64,000 nucleotides of DNA from Treponema bryantii (GCF_900111035.1 NZ_FOFU01000008.1:62001-126000), one strand, 5' to 3'; shown: positions 18,859 through 29,516, counted from the stretch's first letter. The notes: a model not told the origin generated them from the letters alone. Numbers and translations: made by a program.

Positions 18859-19419
18859 TTAGCGTCCCCATGTAAGAATGAGGTCGTAGTTGTCTTCACG
18901 AACTTCAAAATACTGGTTGTATTCACCGCAGGTAGGGCAGTATTCTGGTGCGTTTGGTCCTGTTACAATATGACCACACTTAAGACATTCCCAAACCTTT
19001 ACAGAACTCTTTGCAAATTCTGCTTTTGAATCTTCATCTTTAATAAGTGAGCGATATCTGTCTTCGTGGCGTTTTTCAATTGCAGCAACTGCACGGAATT
19101 TAGCAGCGAGCTCTGCAAAACCTTCTTCTTCAGCAGTTTTAGCAAAACCAACATACATGTCGGTCCATTCATAGTTTTCGCCGTCTGCTGCAGCTTTAAG
19201 ATTTTCAGCTGTACTGTTTATACCGCCGAGTTCTGTAAGCCACATCTTTGCATGCTGCTCTTCATTGCTTGCAGTTTTTTTGAAGATTTCAGCTACTTTA
19301 GAAAGTCCTTCTTTTTCCGCTACTGCAGAAAAATATGTGTATTTGTTGCGTGCCTGAGATTCACCTGCAAAGGCAGCCAAAAGATTCTGTTCTGTTTTTG
19401 TTCCTGAGTATTTGCTCAT
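18859..19419 (-). CDS. rbr: Rubrerythrin
   Basis: A 186-aa non-haem iron protein that reduces hydrogen peroxide in anaerobes. The N-terminal four-helix bundle has the di-iron ligands in [14 protein letters not shown] and NEEQHAKMW, with the second Glu set near AEEEGF and IEKRHEDRY. The C-terminal rubredoxin domain has the iron knuckles CLKCGH and CPTCG. AGGAG precedes the ATG. Next to feoB, which imports the iron it needs. Length and motifs match classical rubrerythrin. Confidence 0.97.
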   Translation of the reverse strand: MSKYSGTKTEQNLLAAFAGESQARNKYTYFSAVAEKEGLSKVAEIFKKTASNEEQHAKMWLTELGGINSTAENLKAAADGENYEWTDMYVGFAKTAEEEGFAELAAKFRAVAAIEKRHEDRYRSLIKDEDSKAEFAKSSVKVWECLKCGHIVTGPNAPEYCPTCGEYNQYFEVREDNYDLILTWGR

Positions 19420-19479
19420 ACTAAGCTCCTATAAAATATAATACATCAATTATGTGCGATAACAATATATAAATCAAGA

Positions 19480-21834
19480 CTAAAATAGGCCGCCAATCAT
19501 ATAAACTGCGAATGCACAAAGCCAGGCAACTGTACACTGCCAGAAAGCCATTGCAAAAGCCCATTTTGCACCTAATTCTCTCTTTACAGAAGCTACTGCG
19601 GCAATACAAGGGCAATACAAAAGGCTGAATACAAGAAGACTTGCTGCAGATAATGGTGTAAGTGCAGAGGCAACACCTCCTGCAAACAAAATCTCAAGTG
19701 TAGAAACAACGCTTTCCTTTGCCATAACTCCGGAAATCAGTGAAGTACAGATTCTCCAGTCGCCAAGCCCAAGTGGACGGAAAAGTGGTTCAATAAGGCC
19801 GGAAATCTTTGCAAGTATACTTTGTGATGAATCTTCAACAAAAGTCAAATGTAAATCAAAGCTCTGTAAGAACCAGATTACAATAGTTGCAATGAAGATT
19901 ACTGTAAACGCACGCTCAAGAAAATCTTTTGCTTTTTCCCAAAGAAGCTGACATACACTCTTAGGACTTGGGAGGCGGTAATTTGGAAGTTCCATCACAA
20001 AAGGAACTGGTTCGCCCTTAAATAAAGTCTTTCTATATAATAGTGCATTCAGAATGCCTAAAATAATTCCAAGAATATAAAGTCCTGTCATGACAAAACC
20101 ACCGTGCTTTGGGAAAAACGCTGCTGTGAAAAAGGCGTAAATTGGAAGTTTTGCAGTGCAGCTCATAAAGGGAGTCAGAAGAATTGTCATTTTACGGTCA
20201 CGTTCACTTGGAAGTATGCGTGTAGACATTACAGCCGGAACAGTACAGCCAAAGCCAATTAAAAGAGGAACAATGCTTCTTCCTGAAAGTCCAATTTTAC
20301 GCAGCAGGGTATCCATCACAAAGGCAACTCGCGCAATATAACCTGAATCTTCCAGCATAGATAAAAAGAAGAATAAGGTTACGATAATCGGGAGGAATGA
20401 AAGAACGCTTCCAACACCTGTAAAAATTCCATCTATTATAAGTGCATGGAGTACTTCGTTTGTGCCCATTGCTGTAAGGCCTGAATCAACAAGTCCTGTA
20501 AGTGCTTCTATTCCACTTTCCAGAAGTCCCTGTAAAAAGGCTCCTATTACATTAAATGTAAGGAAGAATACTAATCCCATAATCAGAATAAAGAAAGGAA
20601 TGGCTGTGTATTTTCCTGTGAGCAGTGTATCTATTTTTTGTGAGCGGATTCTTTCTTTGCTTTCATGAGGTTTATGTACAGTTTGTCTGCAGACGTTTTT
20701 AATATAGGAGTAGCGCATATCTGCTATTGCAGCGCTGCGGTCCAAACCTCGTTCAGCTTCCATCTGAAGAGAAATATGCTCGAGAATTTCTTTTTCATTA
20801 ACATCGAGGTCGAGTGCATATAAAATTCTCTTATCACCTTCGAGAAGTTTACTGGCTGCAAAACGAACCGGAATGCCGGCTTTTACTGCATGGTCCTGAA
20901 TAAGGTGAATAACTGCGTGGAGGGCACGGTGTACGGCACCACCGGAATCATTTTCATCACAAAAATCCTGGCGAAGAGGCTTTTCCTGAAAGTGTGCTAC
21001 GTGTACGGCGTGTTTTATAAGCTCATCAACACCCTGATTTTTAGCAGCAGAAATAGGAACAACTGGAACCCCAAGCAGCTCTTCCATTTTGTTGACATCG
21101 ACTGAGCCGCCGTTGCCGGTAATTTCGTCCATCATATTAAGGGCAATTACCATTGGCACATCCATTTCAAGCAGCTGCATTGTAAGGTAGAGATTGCGCT
21201 CGATATTTGTGGCATCTACAATATTTATAATTCCACGTGGTTTTTCATTAAGAACGAAATTTCGTGAAATGATTTCTTCGCTTGTATATGGAGACATTGA
21301 ATAAATGCCCGGAAGATCTGTTACAAGGGTATTCGGCTGTCCTCTGATTGCGCCGTCTTTTCGGTCTACTGTAACTCCTGGAAAGTTTCCTACATGCTGA
21401 TTTGAGCCTGTAAGCTGATTAAAAAGAGTTGTCTTTCCGGAGTTTTGATTTCCCACAAGAGCGTAGGTGAGGAGAGTATCATCTGGAAGAGGATCTCCGT
21501 CTCCTTTAGCGTGGAATTTTCCGTCTTCACCAAGACCAGGGTGCAGGGTTTTTACAGCTGCATTTGCTGAAGTTGTTGTAGTTTTATGTTTGTTATCAGT
21601 TTCTGAAAGATTTTCGGTTTCAATTTCGATTTTTTCTGCATCTGCAAGACGCATGGTCAGTTCATAACCGTTTACATCAAATTCTATAGGGTCGCCCATA
21701 GGCGCTAGCTTTATTTTTGTTATGATGGTGCCTGGAATTACACCCATATCAAGAAAGTGCTGACGAAGCTCTCCGTTTCCGCCGGTTTTTGTAACCCGTG
21801 CAGAATCTCCAATTGCTAAATCCTTTAATGTCAT
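19480..21834 (-). CDS. feoB: FeoA-FeoB fusion, ferrous iron transporter
   Basis: A 784-aa protein. Residues 1-75 are a FeoA-type SH3-like domain (LRQHFLDMGVIPGT, MRLADAEKIEI), joined by a linker to FeoB. The FeoB G domain has G1 GNQNSGKTT near 130, G3 DLPGIYS and G4 NMMDE. The membrane part has about eight helices with the Gate motifs (PLLIGFGCTVPAVMSTR and LLYCPCIAAVASVKREL). It imports Fe(II) across the inner membrane under anaerobic conditions. Most bacteria encode FeoA separately; fusions are known. The start lacks a ribosome site and has a -10 box seven bases upstream. Confidence 0.95.
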   Translation of the reverse strand: MTLKDLAIGDSARVTKTGGNGELRQHFLDMGVIPGTIITKIKLAPMGDPIEFDVNGYELTMRLADAEKIEIETENLSETDNKHKTTTTSANAAVKTLHPGLGEDGKFHAKGDGDPLPDDTLLTYALVGNQNSGKTTLFNQLTGSNQHVGNFPGVTVDRKDGAIRGQPNTLVTDLPGIYSMSPYTSEEIISRNFVLNEKPRGIINIVDATNIERNLYLTMQLLEMDVPMVIALNMMDEITGNGGSVDVNKMEELLGVPVVPISAAKNQGVDELIKHAVHVAHFQEKPLRQDFCDENDSGGAVHRALHAVIHLIQDHAVKAGIPVRFAASKLLEGDKRILYALDLDVNEKEILEHISLQMEAERGLDRSAAIADMRYSYIKNVCRQTVHKPHESKERIRSQKIDTLLTGKYTAIPFFILIMGLVFFLTFNVIGAFLQGLLESGIEALTGLVDSGLTAMGTNEVLHALIIDGIFTGVGSVLSFLPIIVTLFFFLSMLEDSGYIARVAFVMDTLLRKIGLSGRSIVPLLIGFGCTVPAVMSTRILPSERDRKMTILLTPFMSCTAKLPIYAFFTAAFFPKHGGFVMTGLYILGIILGILNALLYRKTLFKGEPVPFVMELPNYRLPSPKSVCQLLWEKAKDFLERAFTVIFIATIVIWFLQSFDLHLTFVEDSSQSILAKISGLIEPLFRPLGLGDWRICTSLISGVMAKESVVSTLEILFAGGVASALTPLSAASLLVFSLLYCPCIAAVASVKRELGAKWAFAMAFWQCTVAWLCAFAVYMIGGLF

Positions 21835-21841
21835 AAATATT

Positions 21842-21870
21842 ATGATAGTGCATTTTTAACTATAATTCAA
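21842..21870 (-). promoter_or_regulatory. Promoter of feoAB, leaderless type
   Basis: Minus-strand TTGAAT (21865-21870), a 17-bp spacer and TATCAT (21842-21847). Seven bases separate the -10 box from the ATG at 21834, so transcription should begin at the start codon. Confidence 0.6.
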
Positions 21871-21888
21871 ATATGAATAAAATATTGA

Positions 21889-21918
21889 TTAGCAATTTTG
21901 AAATTTATGAAGTATAAT
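21889..21918 (+). promoter_or_regulatory. Possible promoter of the HD-GYP membrane protein
   Basis: A perfect TATAAT (21913-21918) is preceded at 18 bp by the weak -35 TTAGCA. The gene then has a normal CAGGAGAG ribosome site. Confidence 0.35.
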
Positions 21919-21943
21919 TATTATTGACAGGAGAGAATCGGCG

Positions 21944-24334
21944 ATGGAGTTTTTACGGCAGCACCAGCTTTCGATTATGCTATTTTTGTGCGGAACCTGT
22001 ACTGTTCTTGCTATTCTGAGTTTTTTTACAAGTTCTATGCCCAAAAAGAGAAGGCGTGCGCTGACTCTTCTTGAAGTTTATGCGGCTCTGCTTCTGTTTA
22101 TGGACCGTTTTGCCTATTTGTTCCGTGGCGATCCTTCAACATTAGGCTGGTGGATGGTCCGCATTTCAAACTTTTCTGTTTATCTTTTTTCTATTTGTAT
22201 CCTTCATGCCTTTACACTTTATTTGTGTGATTTATTTACAAATGAGGGTGGATTTAAAACAATTCCGCGCAGGTTAAAGATTGCGGAAGTTATTTTTGGC
22301 GTAAGCATTATTTTCCTTATTCTGGGAACTGTTTCAGGGCTTTATTATACTTTTGATGAAATGAACCGTTATCATCGTGGAACCGGCTTTTTAATGAGTT
22401 ATGCTGGTCCGGTTATAATGATTCTGCTGCAGCTTTCGATGATTCTTCAGTATTACAAAAGGATTGCCCGTAATATACGTATACCGCTTTTGTTTTTCTC
22501 TCTGATTCCAGCCTGTGCAACCTTACTACAGCTGTTTTTTTACGGTATTTCCTTTCAGAATATTGCCAGTGTTGGAATGGCTGCTCTGCTTTATATCTTT
22601 GTACTTGTTGATATGAATAAGCGGGTTAATCAGGTAAACCGTCTTGAAGTTCAGTATCTTAAGGATGAACAGAATAATATCATGACTCTGTTCAATCAGA
22701 CTGCAATGGCTCTTGCAAATGCTATAGATGCTAAAGATGTATATACTCACGGACATTCCATGCGTGTTGCAGAATATGCTCGGAAAATTGCAGAAGCAGC
22801 AGGTAAAGATGAAAAGTATTGTATAGATATATATTATGCGGGCCTTCTTCATGATGTAGGAAAAATTGGTGTTCCTGTGAGCATTATAAATAAAACGGGA
22901 AAACTTTCGGAAGATGAGTTTGCGGAAATAAAAAAACACCCTGTAATTGGAAAACAGATTCTTTCAAGCATTACAAAGTCTCCGTATCTTTCTATTGCGG
23001 CAAAGTCTCACCATGAACGTTATGACGGACGTGGTTATCCTGAAGGACTTAAGGGAGAAGATATTCCTGAAATTGCCCGCATTATTTCTGTAGCTGATTC
23101 CTACGATGCAATGACTTCCAAACGTAGTTACCGTGATCCGATTCCTCAGCAGAAAGTTCGTGAAGAAATAGTGAAGGGCACTGGAACTCAATTTGACCCG
23201 GTTTTTGCAAAAATCATGATTCATCTTATTGATCTTGATACTGAATATTCAATGAAGGAGCACGAGGAAGTTACTGAGCTTTCCGGTAAGAATATTCTGC
23301 ACTGCCGAGAGTACCGTGAAGATAAATCTGAAGGCATTTTACTTAATGAAAGTATTACTAAAATGCGTCTTCATTATGTTTGTGATGAAGAGAATGCGGG
23401 TCTTGATTCTGTTCCTTCTTTTGTTGTTTTTGATTCTCTGGATTCACGTATTCATGAAACAGAATCCAAGCGTAAAGATCTGCTTTATCTGGAATATGGA
23501 ACTATCCGCTTTGACGGTAAAACCGAATGTGTTGCAGCCCGTGACATCAAGGTTGAGTTTGAAAAGAATGCATCTGGCGCGGTAGATTTTGTAGAAGAAT
23601 ATAAAAAAGGTATTGATTATGATATTGAAGCTGTTCGTGTAAAAGATCATATGATGCTCAAGCTTTCAAGTCCGCTTAGCACTGTAAGATTTATTATGGC
23701 ACTGCCGGACTGTTCTCATTACTGCTATCTTGGACTTACAGGTCTTCACTGTACAATATCAGATGTTGAAGTTCATAAATCTGAAAACGTTGTTCCGGCA
23801 GATTATATTCCGCGGATTGCTCCTGAACTGAATTATATTTCAGGTCCAGAGGGAAATATTCCAAGTATTCAGATTGATGACTGGTGTTCAGCTTTCACTG
23901 AGGGTGTGATTGTTACAGAACGTATGTCTATCAGTTTCCATACAATGAGTCTGCCTACTGCTCGTCTTATCTGGCATTGTCCCTATATTGTTCTTTATTA
24001 TTCTGCTGATAAGCAGGTTCGCGGGCCCGGCTATAAAGAGTTTGCGCTTATTCGTCTTGATGGTGAGCATTGGGAATCAGATGGTCATGCCACAAACAAT
24101 ATGATTATCAATAAAACTGATGATTTTGAAGACTGGGAAACCTGGAAAAAAGTTAATAAAGCTGGTATGGACTGTAAGGTTAGTATTCACCGTGAAAGCC
24201 GCCGCATTACTGTAATTACAGAAAATGCCGGTATTCAGATTCGAAGTGTAACTATTCTGCAGGAAGATATTCCTGATATTTATGTTGCTCTGACCGGCGA
24301 TCAGTGTGTTCTGACAAATATCAGAATCTCGTAA
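21944..24334 (+). CDS. Membrane HD-GYP protein with a C-terminal beta domain
   Basis: A 796-aa protein. The N terminus has about seven transmembrane helices (residues 8-225). A complete HD-GYP domain follows: HGHSMRVAEYA near 267, LLHDVGK with the HD pair near 301, and HHERYDGRGYP near 355, so it can probably hydrolyse c-di-GMP. The last 350 residues are soluble and unrecognised; two segments, YCYLGLTGLHCTISDVEV and IYVALTGDQCVLTNIRI, look like the ends of a duplicated beta-sandwich. CAGGAGAG precedes the ATG. Divergent from feoAB. The input for the membrane sensor is unknown. Confidence 0.9.
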   Translation: MEFLRQHQLSIMLFLCGTCTVLAILSFFTSSMPKKRRRALTLLEVYAALLLFMDRFAYLFRGDPSTLGWWMVRISNFSVYLFSICILHAFTLYLCDLFTNEGGFKTIPRRLKIAEVIFGVSIIFLILGTVSGLYYTFDEMNRYHRGTGFLMSYAGPVIMILLQLSMILQYYKRIARNIRIPLLFFSLIPACATLLQLFFYGISFQNIASVGMAALLYIFVLVDMNKRVNQVNRLEVQYLKDEQNNIMTLFNQTAMALANAIDAKDVYTHGHSMRVAEYARKIAEAAGKDEKYCIDIYYAGLLHDVGKIGVPVSIINKTGKLSEDEFAEIKKHPVIGKQILSSITKSPYLSIAAKSHHERYDGRGYPEGLKGEDIPEIARIISVADSYDAMTSKRSYRDPIPQQKVREEIVKGTGTQFDPVFAKIMIHLIDLDTEYSMKEHEEVTELSGKNILHCREYREDKSEGILLNESITKMRLHYVCDEENAGLDSVPSFVVFDSLDSRIHETESKRKDLLYLEYGTIRFDGKTECVAARDIKVEFEKNASGAVDFVEEYKKGIDYDIEAVRVKDHMMLKLSSPLSTVRFIMALPDCSHYCYLGLTGLHCTISDVEVHKSENVVPADYIPRIAPELNYISGPEGNIPSIQIDDWCSAFTEGVIVTERMSISFHTMSLPTARLIWHCPYIVLYYSADKQVRGPGYKEFALIRLDGEHWESDGHATNNMIINKTDDFEDWETWKKVNKAGMDCKVSIHRESRRITVITENAGIQIRSVTILQEDIPDIYVALTGDQCVLTNIRIS

Positions 24335-24336
24335 TC

Positions 24337-24365
24337 TTCACAAATAGGCCTAAATATGGTATTCT
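24337..24365 (+). promoter_or_regulatory. Possible promoter of the aconitase-family gene
   Basis: TTCACA and TATTCT are separated by 17 bp, about 30 bases before the ATG, which has its own AAGAGGAA ribosome site. Confidence 0.35.
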
Positions 24366-24396
24366 TTCCTCTATATTTCTATAAAGAGGAACAAAA

Positions 24397-26622
24397 ATGA
24401 AACTCCACAATTCTGGCGTAATCTATGAAAACGGTGTACTCCGTGACGCAGCCGCATCTGCAGACGGCGCAAAAAAGACAATTGCATATTCAATTCTGCA
24501 GAAACACAACACAAGCGGAGACGAAAGCAAACTTAAAATCAAGTTTGACAAAATTACTTCACACGATATTACTTACGTTGGAATTATCCAGACTGCACGT
24601 GCATCTGGACTTGAAAAGTTCCCTATCCCTTATGTTTTGACAAACTGCCACAACTCACTTTGTGCTGTTGGTGGTACAATCAATGATGATGACCACATGT
24701 TCGGTTTGACATGTGCACAGAAATACGGTGGAGTTTATGTTCCTCCACACCAGGCTGTTATTCACCAGTATGCTCGCGAAATGCTTGCTGAATGTGGTGC
24801 AATGATTCTTGGTTCAGACAGCCACACACGTTACGGTGCCCTCGGTACTATGGCAATTGGTGAGGGTGGTGGAGAGCTCGCAAAGCAGCTCCTCGGAAAA
24901 ACTTATGATGTAAACTATCCTGGCGTTGTTGCAATTTATCTTACAGGAGCTCCTGTTCCTGGAGTTGGTCCTCAGGACGTTGCTCTTGCAATCATTAAAG
25001 AAGTATTTGCAAGCGGCTTTGTGAAGAACAAGGTAATGGAATTCATTGGACCAGGTGTTGCAAATCTTTCTGCTGATTTCCGTATCGGCGTTGATGTAAT
25101 GACTACAGAAACAACCTGTCTTTCTTCTATCTGGGAAACTGATGGTAAAGTAGAAGAGTGGTATGCAATTCACGGCCGTGTTGGTGCTTATAAGGAACTT
25201 AAGCCAGGGGCTGGTGCTTATTACGACGCTGCAATCGAAATTGATTTGAGCGAAATCCGCCCTATGATTGCTATGCCATTCCACCCATCTTGTGCTTATA
25301 CAATCGAAGAAGTTAATAAGAATCTTGATGATGTTCTTACTGATGCAGAAAAGCGTGCAAAGGTAAGCTTCGGTGATAAGGTAGATTTCAATCTTCATAA
25401 CAAGATTATTGACGGCAAGCTTTATGTTGATCAGGGTATCATCGCTGGTTGTGCAGGTGGTGGATTCGAAAATATCTGTGCTGCAGCTGATATTCTTAAA
25501 GGCAAGGACAGCGGAAACGGCAAGTTCGTATTGAGCGTATATCCAGCTTCTATGCCAGTTTACATGGAGCTTATGAAGAACGGTGCATTCGGTGCTTTGA
25601 TTGATGCCGGTGCTGTTGTAAAGACTGCCTTCTGTGGTCCATGTTTTGGTGCTGGTGATACTCCTGCTAACGGTGCATTCTCTATCCGTCACTCTACAAG
25701 AAACTTCCCTAACCGCGAAGGTTCTAAGATTCAGAACGGACAGCTTTCTTCTGTTGCTCTTATGGATGCACGCTCTATCGCAGCAACTGCAGCAAACAAA
25801 GGCTTCCTTACAGCTGCTACAGAATTTGATACAGAGTTCAGCGGAAAGAAATATTTCTTCGATAAAGCAATTTACGAAAAACGCGTATATGATTCTAAGG
25901 GTGTTGCTCATCCTGAAGTTGAGATTCAGTTTGGTCCAAACATTAAGGACTGGCCAAGCATGAAGCCACTTTCTGATGACCTTCTCATCAAGATTGTTTC
26001 TGAGATTCACGATCCTGTAACAACAACAGATGAACTTATTCCATCTGGAGAAACTTCATCATTCCGTTCAAATCCACTTGGACTTGCTGAGTTTACACTT
26101 AGCCGCCGCGATCCAGCTTACGTTGGCCGTGCAAAGGCTGTTCGTGATGGAGCTGAAGAGGTTAAGGCTGAGGTAAAGACTGCGGCTAGCGCACTCGATA
26201 AGTTCTCTGCTGGTTTTGGTGCACGTGCTGAAGCCGCTGGCCTTGGTTCATCAATCTTTGCTGTAAAACCAGGTGACGGTTCTGCACGTGAACAGGCTGC
26301 AAGCTGCCAGAAGGTTCTTGGTGGCTGGGCAAACATCGCTAACGAATATGCTACAAAGCGTTACCGTTCAAACCTCATCAACTGGGGTATGCTCCCATTC
26401 CTCTACAAGGATGGCGACAAGAATCTTCCATTTGCAAACGGCGACTATGTATTTATTCCGGATGTAAAGAAGATGGTAAGCGAAAAACTTCCAAGCTGTA
26501 AGGCATATGCAGTTAAAGCCGACGGTAAAGTAAACGAGTTCGAGCTTTCAACCGGCGACCTTACAGATGATGAAAGAAAAATCATCCTTGCCGGATGCTT
26601 GATTAATTTCTACAAGAATTAA
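24397..26622 (+). CDS. Aconitase-family hydratase
   Basis: A 741-aa [4Fe-4S] hydratase of the aconitase superfamily, closer in layout to the YbhJ-like hydratases of anaerobes than to AcnA or AcnB. Visible are the substrate segment [12 protein letters not shown] near 132, the cluster motif FCGPCFGAG near 411, the arginine-bearing [15 protein letters not shown] near 428 and the swivel domain near 640-700 ([13 protein letters not shown]). The most likely reaction is citrate to isocitrate, feeding the icd product into 2-oxoglutarate, but another hydroxy-acid substrate is possible. AAGAGGAA precedes the ATG. Confidence 0.85.
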   Translation: MKLHNSGVIYENGVLRDAAASADGAKKTIAYSILQKHNTSGDESKLKIKFDKITSHDITYVGIIQTARASGLEKFPIPYVLTNCHNSLCAVGGTINDDDHMFGLTCAQKYGGVYVPPHQAVIHQYAREMLAECGAMILGSDSHTRYGALGTMAIGEGGGELAKQLLGKTYDVNYPGVVAIYLTGAPVPGVGPQDVALAIIKEVFASGFVKNKVMEFIGPGVANLSADFRIGVDVMTTETTCLSSIWETDGKVEEWYAIHGRVGAYKELKPGAGAYYDAAIEIDLSEIRPMIAMPFHPSCAYTIEEVNKNLDDVLTDAEKRAKVSFGDKVDFNLHNKIIDGKLYVDQGIIAGCAGGGFENICAAADILKGKDSGNGKFVLSVYPASMPVYMELMKNGAFGALIDAGAVVKTAFCGPCFGAGDTPANGAFSIRHSTRNFPNREGSKIQNGQLSSVALMDARSIAATAANKGFLTAATEFDTEFSGKKYFFDKAIYEKRVYDSKGVAHPEVEIQFGPNIKDWPSMKPLSDDLLIKIVSEIHDPVTTTDELIPSGETSSFRSNPLGLAEFTLSRRDPAYVGRAKAVRDGAEEVKAEVKTAASALDKFSAGFGARAEAAGLGSSIFAVKPGDGSAREQAASCQKVLGGWANIANEYATKRYRSNLINWGMLPFLYKDGDKNLPFANGDYVFIPDVKKMVSEKLPSCKAYAVKADGKVNEFELSTGDLTDDERKIILAGCLINFYKN

Positions 26623-26649
26623 TTAACCGTCATAAAAGATGAAATAAAT

Positions 26650-26720
26650 CGTCATTGCGAGCCGAAGGCGAAGCAATCCCTAAAATAGATTGCCACGTCG
26701 CTGCGCTCCTCGCAATGACG
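26650..26720. repeat. Palindromic intergenic repeat of the CGTCATTGCGAG type
   Basis: CGTCATTGCGAG (26650-26661) and CTCGCAATGACG (26709-26720) are perfect 12-bp inverted arms. The interior pairs again (GCGAAGCAATC with GATTGC-CAC-GTCGC). Repeats with these arms are widespread in unrelated bacteria and are often mistranslated as [10 protein letters not shown]. Confidence 0.85.
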
Positions 26721-26737
26721 TATATAGGAGACAGTAT

Positions 26738-27517
26738 ATGGTAGACTACACAGAAGGTTCAGGAAAACAGTATCACACAGGCGTTGGACCACAGGATATC
26801 GGCAAATACGTTATCATGCCTGGCGACCCGAAGCGCTGCGAAAAAATTGCTGCACACTTTGATAATCCGAAGCTTGTTGCAGACGTTCGTGAATACACAA
26901 CCTACACAGGTACTCTCGAAGGTGTTCCTGTAAGCGTTACCTCAACAGGTATCGGCGGACCTTCTGCTGCAATAGCCATAGACGAGCTTGCTAAATGCGG
27001 TGCCCACACCTTTATCCGCGTAGGTACCTGCGGCGGTATGCAGGAAGACGTAATGGGCGGCGACATTGTAATTGCTACAGGCGCTGTTCGTATGGAAGGC
27101 ACCAGCCGCGAGTTCGCTCCTATTGAATATCCAGCTGTTGCAAACCTGGACTGTGTAAACGCACTCGTAGCAGCAGCTACAGAACTTAAAGCTCCACATC
27201 ACACAGGTGTTGTTCAGTGTAAGGATTCTTTTTTCGGTCAACACGAACCGGAAGTTATGCCTGTAAGCTATGAGCTCGAAAACAAATGGCAGGCATGGCT
27301 TCGTATGGGCTGTCTCGCAAGTGAAATGGAAAGTGCGGCTTTATTTATTGCCGGCCAGTTCCTTCGTGTCCGCGTAGGTTCATGCTTCCTCGTAGTTGCA
27401 AACCAGGAACGTGCTAAAAAAGGACTTCCAAATAAACAGGCACACGACACAGAACTTGCAATTACAGTCGGAGTTGAAGCTCTTCGCCGCCTCATAATTC
27501 AGGACAAGAATAAATAA
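26738..27517 (+). CDS. udp: Uridine phosphorylase
   Basis: A 259-aa nucleoside phosphorylase (PNP/UDP family). Uridine plus phosphate gives uracil and ribose-1-phosphate. Motifs are the phosphate-binding [13 protein letters not shown] near 27, [12 protein letters not shown] near 68, RVGTCGGMQ near 93 and the ribose-binding SEMESAALF near 195. I start at ATG 26738, eight bases after ATAGGAG; the longer reading from 26690 merely translates the palindromic repeat. A 24-bp perfect palindrome overlaps the stop codon. Confidence 0.93.
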   Translation: MVDYTEGSGKQYHTGVGPQDIGKYVIMPGDPKRCEKIAAHFDNPKLVADVREYTTYTGTLEGVPVSVTSTGIGGPSAAIAIDELAKCGAHTFIRVGTCGGMQEDVMGGDIVIATGAVRMEGTSREFAPIEYPAVANLDCVNALVAAATELKAPHHTGVVQCKDSFFGQHEPEVMPVSYELENKWQAWLRMGCLASEMESAALFIAGQFLRVRVGSCFLVVANQERAKKGLPNKQAHDTELAITVGVEALRRLIIQDKNK

Positions 27518-27532
27518 CCATGGTTATTTATT
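27509..27532. repeat. Perfect 24-bp palindrome over the udp stop codon
   Basis: The 24 bases read the same on both strands around a central CCATGG. With no unpaired loop it is a weak terminator; it could instead bind a dimeric regulator. Confidence 0.6.
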
Positions 27533-27565
27533 GTTAGCAGCTGAATATTTTATAGTAACATTTTT

Positions 27566-27594
27566 TTGCGTAGTCTCGTAAATCATGATATAAT
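27566..27594 (+). promoter_or_regulatory. Strong promoter, leaderless type, of the sugar-sensor cyclase
   Basis: TTGCGT (27566-27571), 17-bp spacer, TATAAT (27589-27594), with an extended TG just before the -10. Only eight bases separate the -10 box from ATG 27603, and no ribosome site is present. Confidence 0.7.
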
Positions 27595-27602
27595 AGTAAT
27601 CT

Positions 27603-29516
27603 ATGAAGAGACGAGTCGCAGTTCTAGCTTGTGGCTGGAGTACATATTTTCTCAAAGATTTTATTCTTGGAATGCAGAGAGCTGTAAAGGATAAAAACAT
27701 TGATATCTATGTATTCAACATGTATAACTACGATGAATATTCCGGCTTCCCGAACTGGACTGGTGCGTCTATTTTTAATCTTATCCATTATGAAGATTTT
27801 GACGGCATTGTCGTACTTGCAGATTTAATTGGTAATGTCAGAGTTCTCGAACGAGAACGCCTCAGAATCTTAAAATCAGGAAAACCTGCTGTATGTATCA
27901 ATAAAAAGATGGAAGGCATTTGTTGTCTTCGAATTGATAATTACTCGGGAATGTATGATGCAATTCAGCACATTATAACAATGCATAATGTACGGGATAT
28001 TGCATTTATAGCCGGTAAAGAAACTTCTATTGATATCAGTGAACGCTATAGGGCTTATACTCAGGTTCTTAAAGATAATAATATTGAATTCGATCAGAAT
28101 AAGATTTTTTCCATTCAATTTACAGATTATCATTGTTCATATCGTTTCTTCTCAGAATATGTAAAATCCGGACGAAAGCTTCCTGAAGCAGTTGCCTGTG
28201 CAAATGACTTAATTGCACTTGGACTTCTTAAGGTCTGTGTTGAAAATAAAATCAATGTACCTGAACAGCTTAAGATTATCGGCTTTGATGATATTACCGA
28301 AACCCAATGTACTCAGCCTTCTATTACAACTGTTCACAACAATGCAGAACTTCTTGGAGCAGAAGTAATCAACAGACTTGAGTTTGGAGTAAATCCTTCT
28401 CAGCTTTTGAAGATGAGAAGTACTCCTGTTCTGCGTCAGTCTTGTGGCTGTGCTTATATGAACACAAAACAGCAGAGCCGTTTTACTCTCAGCATTCTTG
28501 ATGATGCAAATAAAAAAGAAGAGTTTGATACTCAGATAGAAGTAATAGGCGAGATTTTTGCTGAATCGGCAGATGTATTTACACTGCTTACCAACGTAGA
28601 AAACTTCTTTACAAAATCACACAATTTTGAAGGCTCAGATTTCTGTATCTTCATGAAATCAGACTGGACTTCTGTTCTTATAAACTCTATGGAAAATCTT
28701 CCTCAAAATTTAAATTATGGAACTCAGGTTCAGGCTATCTGTTCTGTTCAGGATAATAAAAAATATCTTCGCGAGATGATAAATACCCGCGAACTTATTC
28801 CTGCAAAAATGAAAACTGATGAAAGTTCAACTTTTTTATTTTTACCGGTTTTTCATCATTCTTATGTTCACGGATATTTTGTTACGAAAAATAATCTTTC
28901 TATGATTGATAATCGTTATGGTTATATCTGGTCCAGAACTCTTGGAACAAGTATTGAGCAATTCCGTAAAAAGAATATGTACAGACAGATGAGTCAGCAG
29001 TATCTTAAGCTTTCTACTAAAGATGCTCTTTCTGGTGCCCTTAACCGTCAGGGACTTGAAAAACTCGCAAAACCATATTATGCACAGAACAAAAAGAATG
29101 GTCTAACAACTGTTCTTTTCTTTGTTGATATAAATAAAATGAAGCATATTAACGACCAGTTCGGTCATCTGCATGGAGATCTGGCTGTAAAAACTGTTGC
29201 AGCAGCGGCCATGGAAACAGTTCCAAAGAACTGGCTTACAATTCGTTATGGAGGTGATGAATTCCTTATTGTAGGGAACAGCAAAAACTATAATGGCGAA
29301 GATTATTGTTCTATGATAAAAAAACGTTTAGAATCTAAGACTGCGGTAATGCATTTGCCATATAATCTTTCTGCAAGTGTTGGAACTTATTCAGTACCGG
29401 CTCACTCAGAACTAACTCTGGAGCAGGCTGTAGAAAATGTAGATAACATAATGTACGAACAAAAGCAAGCCTTCCATAAGGAAGACGATCAAAATAAAGA
29501 GGAAGCACATGAGTAA
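27603..29516 (+). CDS. Cytoplasmic sugar-sensor diguanylate cyclase
   Basis: A 637-aa protein with no signal peptide. Residues 1-280 are a LacI-type periplasmic-binding fold ([41 protein letters not shown]) without the usual DNA-binding head. A Cys-rich joint (SCGC near 280) and a GAF-like middle region follow. A GGDEF domain has an intact RYGGDEFLI near 547-555. It probably makes c-di-GMP in response to a small sugar or nucleoside inside the cell. Its stop overlaps the chemoreceptor start by 8 bases. Confidence 0.9.
   Translation: MKRRVAVLACGWSTYFLKDFILGMQRAVKDKNIDIYVFNMYNYDEYSGFPNWTGASIFNLIHYEDFDGIVVLADLIGNVRVLERERLRILKSGKPAVCINKKMEGICCLRIDNYSGMYDAIQHIITMHNVRDIAFIAGKETSIDISERYRAYTQVLKDNNIEFDQNKIFSIQFTDYHCSYRFFSEYVKSGRKLPEAVACANDLIALGLLKVCVENKINVPEQLKIIGFDDITETQCTQPSITTVHNNAELLGAEVINRLEFGVNPSQLLKMRSTPVLRQSCGCAYMNTKQQSRFTLSILDDANKKEEFDTQIEVIGEIFAESADVFTLLTNVENFFTKSHNFEGSDFCIFMKSDWTSVLINSMENLPQNLNYGTQVQAICSVQDNKKYLREMINTRELIPAKMKTDESSTFLFLPVFHHSYVHGYFVTKNNLSMIDNRYGYIWSRTLGTSIEQFRKKNMYRQMSQQYLKLSTKDALSGALNRQGLEKLAKPYYAQNKKNGLTTVLFFVDINKMKHINDQFGHLHGDLAVKTVAAAAMETVPKNWLTIRYGGDEFLIVGNSKNYNGEDYCSMIKKRLESKTAVMHLPYNLSASVGTYSVPAHSELTLEQAVENVDNIMYEQKQAFHKEDDQNKEEAHE

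Noticed and set aside
24814-26010. 398-codon open frame on the minus strand
   Set aside because: It is antisense to the aconitase-family gene, Cys/Ser-rich without any domain, and arises from the codon bias of a highly expressed gene.
26640-26720. CRISPR or tRNA-like structure
   Set aside because: There is a single palindrome and no repeat-spacer series; no tRNA arms or TTCRANYC loop fit here or elsewhere in the window.
26690-26737. N-terminal extension of uridine phosphorylase ([11 protein letters not shown])
   Set aside because: It is a translation of a palindromic repeat; ATG 26738 has a proper AGGAG site.
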